This document shows, one piece after another, positions 1 through 6,246 of a stretch of DNA of 6,861 nucleotides. The notes beneath the pieces are model-generated. The model was not told the DNA's origin and searched no databases. It was given only the letters and a program-made list of their open reading frames with translations. Positions within the stretch are counted from its first letter, which is position 1, and each line of letters begins with the position of its first letter. This DNA comes from Oscillospiraceae bacterium (lineage in GTDB: Bacteria; Bacillota; Clostridia; Oscillospirales; Oscillospiraceae): positions 1-6,861 of the forward strand of contig JAITQY010000158.1 in NCBI GenBank assembly GCA_031288675.1. The letters run 5' to 3'. Both the position numbers and the translations under genes were made by a program.

Positions 1-179
1 TTGCCGTTCAAGTCGGGGGCAAACTTAAAACCACGATTACTATGCCTACCGATTCATCTGACGAGGAAGTAGTAGCCGCCGCGATGAACGATGAAAAAAT
101 CCGTAAAATCGCCGATGGCTTAACTCTTGTCAAATCTATTGTAATTAAAAATAAACTTGTCAATTTGATTTTGAAATAG
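1..179 (+). CDS. leuS: Leucyl-tRNA synthetase, C-terminal end (partial)
   Basis: Only the last 58 codons are in the window; the reading frame begins at base 3 and ends at TAG 177-179. The translation begins AVQVGGKLKTTITMPTDSSD and ends IVIKNKLVNLILK. This matches the end of bacterial LeuRS: the VQVNGK-R--I-VP strand, an acidic helix with DEEV, a KIADGLTLVKSIVI segment and the closing (G/N)KLVN(L/I) strand. That small domain binds the tRNA elbow in LeuRS. The enzyme charges tRNA-Leu with leucine in the cytoplasm. The catalytic and editing domains lie outside the window. The stop codon overlaps the ribosome binding site of the next gene (AGGAG at 178-182), so the two genes are probably co-transcribed and translationally linked. 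The identification rests on recalled family sequence, but the pattern is distinctive. Confidence 0.9.
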   Translation, partial: AVQVGGKLKTTITMPTDSSDEEVVAAAMNDEKIRKIADGLTLVKSIVIKNKLVNLILK

Positions 180-189
180 GAGCGTTTCT

Positions 190-1407
190 GTGAAGTATAT
201 TTTATTTATCGGGGACGGAATGGCTGATTTGCCTGTTGAAGAGCTTGGCGGAAAAACTCCGTTGGAAGCCGCTGATAAACCTAACATTGACGCGCTGGCA
301 AACAGCGCGGAATTCGGTACGGCTAAAACTTGTCCGGACGGCTTAGCCCCGGGAAGCGATGTCGCCATTATGAGCATCTTCGGATGTGACGCCGCACAGT
401 ATTATTTTGGGCGCGCGCCGTTGGAAGCTGCCGATCAGGGCGTCACAGTTCCGGAGGGCGCTATGGCATTCCGCTGCAATATGGCGACGGTCATAGACGG
501 CAAAATGAAGTCTCACTCTGCCGGAGGCATCGACGGCGCAAGCGCGCGTACTCTCATTGAAGATTTGTGCAAAGATGAAGTTTTCAGTTCGGCAATGAAA
601 CAGTACGGCGTATCCGTTTACCCAACTGACAGCTATCGCCATATTGCCATTCTTAATAATTCCGGGCTAACCTCAGACAGCGGAGAACTTATGCTTAAAG
701 CGCCGCACGACAATATAGGCAAGCCGTTGCCCGAAATTCTTCCTCAGGGCGGAAAAGCCGCTCCGGTACTTTCAAAGCTAATTGAGCTTTCGCAAACTAT
801 TCTTTCGGAACATCCTATCAATCTCGACCGGCAGAGCAGGGGACTGCTGCCAGCTAACTGCGTGTGGTTTTGGGCGCAGGGTACGGCGGCTAATCTTCCG
901 GGCTTCCAAGCCCGTTACGGCAAAACCGGCGCGGTTATCAGCGCGGTTCCGCTTGTGCGCGGTATCGGCAGACTTCAGGGGCTTGACGTTATTCTTGTAG
1001 ACGGCGCAACGGGAGAGCTTGAAACCAATTATTCCGGCAAAGCGTCCGCCGCAATAGATGCTTTGAAAACCCGTGACTTCGTTGCGGTACATGTTGAAGC
1101 GCCGGATGAATGTACGCATAATTTTGACCTGACGGGAAAAATTAAGGCGATTGAGAACATTGATAAGCTCGTAATCAAACCTGTACTTGAAGCGCTTAAA
1201 GGAGAAGCAGTTCGCGCGTTGATTCTTTCCGACCACTACACGCTTACTAAAGATGGGTCGCACGACGCTACGCCCGTTCCGTATGCGATTTATGACAGTT
1301 CTACGCCAAACATCGGCACTTCCGTAAGGTTTACGGAAGCTAATGCGGCTAACGGAGTGTATCTGCCTAAAGGTACGTCTCTTATGGAACATCTTTTCTC
1401 CAAATGA
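190..1407 (+). CDS. apgM: ApgM-type cofactor-independent phosphoglycerate mutase / proposed homoserine kinase
   Basis: This 405-residue protein belongs to the alkaline-phosphatase superfamily, archaeal-type phosphoglycerate mutase branch. The start is GTG at 190, with AGGAG 7 bases upstream. Visible motifs: IGDGMAD (metal ligand Asp9), PGSDVA with the expected phospho-accepting Ser56, HVEAPDECTH (metal-binding region, about 301-310), SDHYT (Asp348, His349) and DGSHDATPVP (His358). All catalytic positions appear intact and the length is normal for the family. Two functions are possible: interconversion of 2- and 3-phosphoglycerate in glycolysis, or homoserine phosphorylation in threonine synthesis. 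The opening MKYILFIGDGMAD-P-EELGGKTPLE is also typical of the bacterial subgroup annotated as proposed homoserine kinase. No threonine-pathway gene is nearby, so the context does not decide. The gene sits 10 bases after leuS and overlaps yggS by 4 bases, so it is inside an operon. Confidence 0.88.
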   Translation: MKYILFIGDGMADLPVEELGGKTPLEAADKPNIDALANSAEFGTAKTCPDGLAPGSDVAIMSIFGCDAAQYYFGRAPLEAADQGVTVPEGAMAFRCNMATVIDGKMKSHSAGGIDGASARTLIEDLCKDEVFSSAMKQYGVSVYPTDSYRHIAILNNSGLTSDSGELMLKAPHDNIGKPLPEILPQGGKAAPVLSKLIELSQTILSEHPINLDRQSRGLLPANCVWFWAQGTAANLPGFQARYGKTGAVISAVPLVRGIGRLQGLDVILVDGATGELETNYSGKASAAIDALKTRDFVAVHVEAPDECTHNFDLTGKIKAIENIDKLVIKPVLEALKGEAVRALILSDHYTLTKDGSHDATPVPYAIYDSSTPNIGTSVRFTEANAANGVYLPKGTSLMEHLFSK

Positions 1408-2102
1408 CGTCAGCTATTGCCGAAAATATAAAGCGTATTCGCGGTCAAATTGAGGACGCTGCGGTTCGTGCCGGACGCGACCCCAATGAAATTCTGCTGT
1501 GTGCCGCTACCAAAACTCAATCGGCGGAATGTGTGCGTGAAGCGGTTCAAGCAGGAGTTGACGCCTGCGGCGAAAACCGCGTTCAGGAACTCACTGTCAA
1601 ACTTTCTGAAAACGCCTACTTCGGAGTTCCGGTTCACTTGATCGGTCACCTGCAAACTAACAAGATTAAAAACGTAGTCGGAGCAGTTGATCTAATCGAA
1701 TCTGTTGACAGCGCGGAGCTTGCTCAGCTAATCAGCAGACGCGCGGAGGCGATTGGCATAACTCAGGATATATTGGTTGAAATAAACATAGCGGATGAGC
1801 CTCAAAAATCAGGCATATCACCTGACGCTTCTTCGGAAGTTATTGCGCAAATTTCCGAAATAAGCGGTGTTAAACTTTGCGGTATAATGTGTATTGCCCC
1901 GGTCAATGCCGAAAGAAAAGAAAATATGGGATATTTTTGTAAAATGCACAAGATTATGCTTGACAATGCGAACAAGATAGTATATAATGGATTATGTAAT
2001 CCTATTATGTCAATGGGGATGAGCAGGGATTATAAAGAGGCAATCGAGTGCGGGTCTACTTTGATTCGGCTCGGTACGGCAATATTCGGAGCGCGGACTT
2101 AA
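1404..2102 (+). CDS. yggS: YggS/YlmE family pyridoxal 5'-phosphate homeostasis protein
   Basis: This 232-residue protein is a single TIM-barrel of the alanine-racemase N-terminal fold. The family binds PLP, shows no known enzyme activity, and buffers free PLP and amino/keto-acid pools in the cytoplasm. Visible motifs: CAATKTQS, with Lys37 as the expected Schiff-base lysine; GENRVQE (56-62); HLIGHLQTNK (78-87); and MSMGMSRD (202-209) followed by the phosphate-binding end STLIRLGTAIFGAR. The usual AVSK is AATK here, with the lysine kept. The start ATG overlaps the apgM stop (ATGA) and has no good Shine-Dalgarno, so translation is probably coupled to apgM. It lies just upstream of sepF, as ylmE does in Bacillus. 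Its variable segment LDNANKIVYN, before the MSMGMS motif, is encoded by a perfect promoter-like sequence (see 1960-1988). Confidence 0.93.
   Translation: MTSAIAENIKRIRGQIEDAAVRAGRDPNEILLCAATKTQSAECVREAVQAGVDACGENRVQELTVKLSENAYFGVPVHLIGHLQTNKIKNVVGAVDLIESVDSAELAQLISRRAEAIGITQDILVEINIADEPQKSGISPDASSEVIAQISEISGVKLCGIMCIAPVNAERKENMGYFCKMHKIMLDNANKIVYNGLCNPIMSMGMSRDYKEAIECGSTLIRLGTAIFGART
1960..1988 (+). promoter_or_regulatory. Candidate sigma-A promoter inside yggS, reading toward sepF-divIVA
   Basis: TTGACA (1960-1965) and TATAAT (1983-1988) are separated by exactly 17 bases, a full match to the housekeeping promoter consensus. A start site near 1995 is expected, giving a leader of about 160 nucleotides before the sepF start at 2156. 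The surrounding yggS sequence is more A/T-rich than the rest of the gene. It encodes a poorly conserved linker, so the DNA is free to carry a second signal. The sequence is directly visible; promoter activity is inferred. Confidence 0.65.
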
Positions 2103-2143
2103 CGGATTTGCCGTCGGAACGGTGAATGTTTGAAATTATTAGT

Positions 2144-2149
2144 GGGAGG
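2144..2149 (+). promoter_or_regulatory. Shine-Dalgarno that fixes the sepF start
   Basis: GGGAGG lies 6 bases before ATG 2156. The longer in-frame ATG at 2126 has no comparable site and would add ten residues ahead of the MAELLEG amphipathic helix that normally begins SepF. The start at 2156 is therefore preferred. Confidence 0.8.
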
Positions 2150-2155
2150 AACACA

Positions 2156-2683
2156 ATGGCTGAACTTCTTGAAGGCGTTAAAGACTTTTTTCGGGAACTG
2201 AACAACGACCAGTACGAATACGCGGCAAGCGATGACGCTCAGAATTATGAGATTCCGAAAGCTTCCGCAAACGCCGGTAAAGCGGCAAAAAAGGAACGCT
2301 CGCGTTATAACCCGGATGCAGGTGCGGATCGCGGTAATAGCTTTGGTTCCCGCGGCGAAGTTATTGAGATGTTCGATAAAGATCCGCCCAAGATGTCTAA
2401 GTTTCGCCCCCGCAGTTACAGCAGCAATCAGGAAGCGCAAATAATTGGCAACGCTATTTGCAGCGGTCGGTGTGTTTTGCTTAATCTTGAAAGTATCAAC
2501 TCTAAAGACGCCCGGCGTTTGCTTGACTTTATTGCCGGTGTTACTTTCTCGTTACGCGGCGTCACCAAGCTGGTGTCCGCGAATGTGTACTTCTTCGGAC
2601 CGGAAGGCACTGATTATTTTGACAATGACGATACTGATACAACCAGCGAAGATTATGAGAATTCCATTTGGGGGGAAGAGTAA
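2156..2683 (+). CDS. sepF: Cell division protein SepF
   Basis: With the start at 2156 this protein has 175 residues. Residues 1-12 (MAELLEGVKDFF) look like the amphipathic helix by which SepF sits on the inner membrane. Residues about 15-80 are a polar, low-complexity linker rich in Ala, Lys, Asp and Arg. Residues about 81-150 form the SepF core: KFRPRSYSSNQEAQII, then GRCVLLNLESI, the helix DARRLLDFIAG, and VYFFGPEG. The family bundles FtsZ filaments and tethers them to the membrane at mid-cell. The last 25 residues form a strongly acidic tail (DYFDNDDTDTTSEDYENS) ending IWGEE, which goes beyond the usual end of the core. The stop codon directly abuts the divIVA start, so the pair should be translated together. 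Possible transcription sources are the upstream operon and the internal promoter at 1960-1988. Confidence 0.92.
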   Translation: MAELLEGVKDFFRELNNDQYEYAASDDAQNYEIPKASANAGKAAKKERSRYNPDAGADRGNSFGSRGEVIEMFDKDPPKMSKFRPRSYSSNQEAQIIGNAICSGRCVLLNLESINSKDARRLLDFIAGVTFSLRGVTKLVSANVYFFGPEGTDYFDNDDTDTTSEDYENSIWGEE

Positions 2684-3304
2684 ATGCTAACGCCGCAAGA
2701 GATAGCAGCCAAAGAATTTGAAAAAGTAGCGTTCGGAGGATACGATAAGGGCGCGGTAGATGAATTCTTTGCAAGGGTAAGCTCAGATTATCAGAAGCTC
2801 TACAAAGAGAATACGGAATCCAAAGGCAAGCTAAAAGTTTTGGCGGACAAGATTGAGGAGTACCGAAGCACTGAGGATGTAATGCATCAGGCGTTGCTTT
2901 CAGCGCAAAAGGTGGCTCAGGACTTGGAAGCCGAAGCGAAACGCAAGTATGATGAGCTTATTGAAGAAGCGGAGAACACAGCGCGCCGCCGTATTGAGGC
3001 TTTGAAAATCGACATCGTGGACCAGGAATCCCGGCTTGAAAAAGCTCAGAAAGAAACTGCGGAGTTCACGACAGCCGCCGGAATGATGATTGAGAAATTA
3101 TCCGCGTTTTTGAAAAACGTAAATAGTTTGTCGTTTGCGCAAAATGCGGCGCAAGCGGTAAAAAAACAGGAAAAAGCGGGTACTATTTCAGCCGCCGTTC
3201 AAAGCGTTCAGCCTGTTCAGGAACAGATTCCGATCGCCGGTGACACTGCCGAAGATGATGATGTAAAACCATATATTAGCTCGGCAGAATTTGAAGCAAA
3301 TTGA
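2684..3304 (+). CDS. divIVA: DivIVA-domain cell division/polarity protein
   Basis: This is a 206-residue protein. The N-terminal lipid-binding DivIVA motif is clear (residues 1-31): MLTPQEIAAKEFEKVAFGGY followed by DKGAVDEFFARV. Phe17 matches the membrane-inserting Phe17 of B. subtilis DivIVA, but the following Arg is Gly here. Residues about 32-130 are charged heptad-like coiled coil (YQKLYKENTESKGKL to RLEKAQKETAEF), expected to form parallel dimers and higher assemblies. The C-terminal 45 residues are disordered-looking, Gln/Pro-rich then acidic (AEDDDVKPY). DivIVA proteins gather at strongly curved membrane, at septum and poles, and recruit partners. The start codon follows the sepF TAA without a gap. 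The Shine-Dalgarno (GGGGGAAGAG, 2671-2680) lies inside the end of sepF. Context and motif agree; the specific partner in this organism cannot be read from sequence. Confidence 0.92.
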   Translation: MLTPQEIAAKEFEKVAFGGYDKGAVDEFFARVSSDYQKLYKENTESKGKLKVLADKIEEYRSTEDVMHQALLSAQKVAQDLEAEAKRKYDELIEEAENTARRRIEALKIDIVDQESRLEKAQKETAEFTTAAGMMIEKLSAFLKNVNSLSFAQNAAQAVKKQEKAGTISAAVQSVQPVQEQIPIAGDTAEDDDVKPYISSAEFEAN

Positions 3305-3320
3305 ATAAAATTTGACGTTT

Positions 3321-3351
3321 GGCAGTTGACAGTTAACAACCGTCAACTGCC
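3321..3351 (+). terminator. Inverted repeat between divIVA and ileS: possible intrinsic terminator or attenuator
   Basis: A perfect 10-base stem, GGCAGTTGAC (3321-3330) and GTCAACTGCC (3342-3351), encloses an 11-base loop and is followed by GTTTTAACTGTTT. The stem is good but the T-run is short and broken, so termination may be partial. A second, mutually exclusive stem is possible: ACAGTTAA (3329-3336) with TTAACTGT (3355-3362). This 85-base gap is the only leader in front of ileS. It could end the sepF-divIVA message or modulate read-through into ileS. I see no T-box consensus here. Confidence 0.5.
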
Positions 3352-3389
3352 GTTTTAACTGTTTGATATAAGAAGAGGAGTACAGACAG

Positions 3390-6083
3390 ATGACCGACTA
3401 CAATGCGACGCTTAACCTGCCAAAGACCGATTTCCCTATGCGTGCCGGGTTGCCGAAACGTGAGCCGCCGATGCTTGAGGAATGGGAGGCGAAGAAACTT
3501 TATGACCAAATCGTACAGAACGGTGAGGGCAAGCCGCGCTTTGTTCTGCACGACGGACCTCCGTTTTCTAACGGCGCAATCCATATGGGTCATACTCTAA
3601 ACAAGCTTATAAAGGATTTTATCATTCGTTACAAGAACATCAGCGGATGGCAGGCGCCTTATACGCCGGGCTGGGATACGCACGGAATGCCTATTGAAAC
3701 GGCTATAATCAAGAAGAATAAACTTGACCGTCACGCGATGAGCGTCAGCGAGTTCAGGGCGGCGTGCGACGAGTTTGCGCGGAATTATATAGATATTCAG
3801 CGCGATGGTTTTAAGCGTCTCGGCGTTCTCGGCGATTGGGATAATCCATATGCCACTCTCCTGCCGTCTTTTGAGGCGCGTGAGGTGAAAGTCTTTGGAG
3901 AGATGTTTAAGAAAGGCTATATATACAAGGGGCTGAAGCCCGTGTACTGGTGTCCGTCGGATGAAACTTCTCTTGCTGAAGCGGAAATAGAATACGCGGA
4001 AGATAAGTGTACGTCCATCTATGTAAAGTTCAAAGTCACTGACGATAAGGGTAAATTTTCCGGTGTCGCTGACTTAGAGAATACGTATTTCGTTATTTGG
4101 ACTACTACACCGTGGACGATACCCGGAAACCTTGCGATATGCCTTAATACGGAGTTTGAATATGTGCTTGCCAGAGTGCCTAACGGAGAGATGTACATTG
4201 TAGCTAAAGAGCGTTTGGAGAAAACTCCGAATTGCGGGGACGCGGTTGTTTTGGGGACGTTCAAAGGCGCTGATTTGGAGCATATGACCGCGAAACATCC
4301 GCTGTATGACCGCGAAAGCCTTATTATCACGGGTCAGCACGTCACGCTTGAAAGCGGTACCGGATGTGTTCACACCGCGCCGGGACATGGTATGGACGAC
4401 TTTGTAGTAAGCAAGAAATACGGATTGCCGGTTCTCGTGCCGGTTGACAGCCGCGGCATTATGACGGATGAAGCCGGCGAGTTTGCGGGGCAGCATTACA
4501 GTAAAGCGAATAACTCGATAATAGAGCGCCTTATTGAGGTCGGAGCAATGCTGTCTACTGAGGAGATGCTGCACAAATATCCGCATTGCTGGAGATGCGG
4601 AAACCCGATAATCTTCCGCGCTACTGAGCAGTGGTTCTGCAGTGTAGAAGCGTTCAAAGACGCCGCCGTTGCGGCTTGCGAAAGCGCGGAGTGGCTTAAC
4701 GACTGGGGGCGCGACAGAATGATTTCTATGATACGGGAGCGTTCGGACTGGTGCATTTCGCGTCAGCGCAACTGGGGACTGCCTATCCCTGTGTTCTATT
4801 GCGAGGACTGCGGGGACGCCATTTGCACGGATGAGACAATCGAAACCGTTTCAGCCGCGTTTGCAAAGCACGGTTCTAACGGGTGGTACGATCTAAGCGT
4901 TGAAGAACTTCTGCCGGGCGGGTTCAAATGCCCGAAGTGCGGTGGAACTCACTTTATAAGGGAAAAAGATACGCTTGACTGTTGGTTTGACAGCGGTTCA
5001 ACTTGGTTTGCGAGCGACTATTTGCGTACGGAAGACAACATAGCGAGTATGTATTTAGAGGGCGGAGACCAATACCGCGGATGGTTCCAAAGTTCATTGC
5101 TTACAAGTATCGCGGTGCGCGGTAAAGCTCCGTATAAATCAGTGCTTACTAACGGATGGGTGCTTGATAAAATCGGACGCCCGATGCACAAGAGTCTCGG
5201 CAATGTTATTGACCCTGCCGACGTAATCAAGCAATACGGAGCAGACGTGGTGCGGCTATGGGTTGCCAGCGTCGATTACAGGACTGACGTGCGAGTGTCC
5301 GACGAGCTGTTCAAACAGCTTTCAGATGCGTACCTTAAAATCCGAAATACGGCGAGGTTTATACTCGGCAACCTTGACAGCTTTGATCCTGAGGATTCGG
5401 TTCCGTTTGCGGAACTAACATTCCTTGACCAGTGGGCTGTAAGTAAGCTTAACGAGCTTATAGTGAAAGTTCGCGCCGCCTATGAGAAATATGAGTTTCA
5501 CATGGTTTATCACGCGATACACAACTTCTGCGTGGTGGAAATGAGTAACTTCTACCTTGACGTGCTCAAGGACGTTCTGTACTGTGAGAACGGTCATAGG
5601 CGCAAGAGCGCGCAGACAGCTATGTGGACTATACTCGACGCGATGACAAGGATGCTTGCGCCGATACTGGCGTTCACAACAGAGGAAATATGGCAGGCAA
5701 TGCCGCATAGAAGCTCAGATAATACGGAGAGTGTAATGCTGAACGATATTCCGGAGAGTTTCGCCGCAGTGACAGATGAAGCGAAATGGAGCGAGTTCTT
5801 TACGTTGCGCGAGCAGGTACTGAAACTGTTAGAGGAGGCTCGGGCTGACAAACGCATAGGAAAGTCGCTTGACGCGGAGGTAACAGTTCCGAGCGCACCA
5901 TTCAACGAGGAGCAGATGAAGCTTCTTCTGAACGTCAGCAAGGTGGTAATCGGCGGAGAGCTACAGGTAAAGGCAAGTGAAGCGCCTAAATGTCCCCGCT
6001 GCTGGACGCACAGCGATGAAATCGGCACGGTTCACGAGGAACTTTGTCCGCGGTGCGCAAAGGAAGTAGCCGTTAGTAATTAG
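3390..6083 (+). CDS. ileS: Isoleucyl-tRNA synthetase
   Basis: This 897-residue class Ia synthetase charges tRNA-Ile in the cytoplasm. The start ATG has AGAGGAG at 3374-3380. The opening NLPKTDFPMRAGLPKREP is typical of bacterial IleRS. Nucleotide-binding HIGH motif: HMGH (65-68) in NGAIHMGHTLNK. The CP1 editing domain (about 200-390) shows the threonine-rich TTTPWT (238-243) and HTAPGHGMDD (328-337). The catalytic core resumes with HCWRCGNPIIFRATEQWF from 399. Cys471, Cys474, Cys514 and Cys517 could bind zinc. DCWFDSGS spans 530-537. The KMSKS loop reads PMHKS (598-602): the first Lys is Pro and the first Ser is His, while the catalytic second Lys is kept. The anticodon-binding domain spans about 640-840, and a C-terminal zinc finger has Cys868, Cys871, Cys886 and Cys889. 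The last codons (Val-Ser-Asn-stop) lie within the first heptad-repeat block. Confidence 0.98.
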   Translation: MTDYNATLNLPKTDFPMRAGLPKREPPMLEEWEAKKLYDQIVQNGEGKPRFVLHDGPPFSNGAIHMGHTLNKLIKDFIIRYKNISGWQAPYTPGWDTHGMPIETAIIKKNKLDRHAMSVSEFRAACDEFARNYIDIQRDGFKRLGVLGDWDNPYATLLPSFEAREVKVFGEMFKKGYIYKGLKPVYWCPSDETSLAEAEIEYAEDKCTSIYVKFKVTDDKGKFSGVADLENTYFVIWTTTPWTIPGNLAICLNTEFEYVLARVPNGEMYIVAKERLEKTPNCGDAVVLGTFKGADLEHMTAKHPLYDRESLIITGQHVTLESGTGCVHTAPGHGMDDFVVSKKYGLPVLVPVDSRGIMTDEAGEFAGQHYSKANNSIIERLIEVGAMLSTEEMLHKYPHCWRCGNPIIFRATEQWFCSVEAFKDAAVAACESAEWLNDWGRDRMISMIRERSDWCISRQRNWGLPIPVFYCEDCGDAICTDETIETVSAAFAKHGSNGWYDLSVEELLPGGFKCPKCGGTHFIREKDTLDCWFDSGSTWFASDYLRTEDNIASMYLEGGDQYRGWFQSSLLTSIAVRGKAPYKSVLTNGWVLDKIGRPMHKSLGNVIDPADVIKQYGADVVRLWVASVDYRTDVRVSDELFKQLSDAYLKIRNTARFILGNLDSFDPEDSVPFAELTFLDQWAVSKLNELIVKVRAAYEKYEFHMVYHAIHNFCVVEMSNFYLDVLKDVLYCENGHRRKSAQTAMWTILDAMTRMLAPILAFTTEEIWQAMPHRSSDNTESVMLNDIPESFAAVTDEAKWSEFFTLREQVLKLLEEARADKRIGKSLDAEVTVPSAPFNEEQMKLLLNVSKVVIGGELQVKASEAPKCPRCWTHSDEIGTVHEELCPRCAKEVAVSN

Positions 6084-6102
6084 TCAACAGTCGCGAGTGG
6101 AC
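6075..6102 (+). repeat. Heptad repeat block 1 (four AGT-led 7-mers), overlapping the ileS end
   Basis: AGT recurs at 6075, 6082, 6089 and 6096, exactly 7 bases apart: AGTAATT, AGTCAAC, AGTCGCG, AGTGGAC. The ileS stop codon TAG (6081-6083) is formed by the junction of the first two units. The block is followed by GACGATTGGAAACGC (6100-6114), which recurs imperfectly after block 3. Confidence 0.75.
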
Positions 6103-6119
6103 GATTGGAAACGCGGGAT

Positions 6120-6147
6120 AGTCGATAGTCGCGAGTAGGGAGTGAAC
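6120..6147 (+). repeat. Heptad repeat block 2 (four AGT-led 7-mers)
   Basis: AGT recurs at 6120, 6127, 6134 and 6141: AGTCGAT, AGTCGCG, AGTAGGG, AGTGAAC. The 10-mer AGTCGCGAGT (6127-6136) is identical to 6089-6098 in block 1, so the blocks share ancestry or are under the same constraint. The 7-base phase shifts between blocks. Confidence 0.75.
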
Positions 6148-6177
6148 GGGGATACGGCGAGCGAGCAATGCCGAGAT

Positions 6178-6212
6178 AGTCGTTAGTCCAAAGTCGGCAG
6201 TCGGCAGGGGGA
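6178..6212 (+). repeat. Heptad repeat block 3 (AGT-led 7-mers)
   Basis: AGT recurs at 6178, 6185, 6192 and 6199, with AGG at 6206: AGTCGTT, AGTCCAA, AGTCGGC, AGTCGGC, AGGGGGA. It is followed by GACGAATGGAACGC (6211-6224), one mismatch and one missing base from the sequence after block 1. A longer block-plus-tail unit was therefore probably duplicated. Confidence 0.75.
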
Positions 6213-6246
6213 CGAATGGAACGCCGCACGGGGGACGGGTTAGCGT

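Noticed and set aside
778..1392. 204-codon minus-strand reading frame opposite apgM
   Set aside because: It mirrors a well-supported gene, its protein is rich in Arg and resembles no family, and it has no convincing ribosome binding site.
2126..2155. Longer sepF start at ATG 2126
   Set aside because: It has no good Shine-Dalgarno and would put ten residues ahead of the N-terminal membrane helix; ATG 2156 has GGGAGG at ideal distance.
3312..3354. Promoter for ileS using TTGACG (3312) or TTGACA (3326)
   Set aside because: No -10-like sequence is found 16-18 bases after either box; TTGACA here is part of the hairpin arm.
4074..4586. 170-codon minus-strand reading frame opposite the IleRS editing domain
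   Set aside because: It is a shadow of ileS codons with no recognisable domain.
5594..6028. 144-codon minus-strand reading frame downstream of the leftward promoter
   Set aside because: It begins with GTG without a Shine-Dalgarno, is Ser-rich low-complexity sequence, and lies wholly opposite conserved ileS codons; a shadow is far more likely than a gene.
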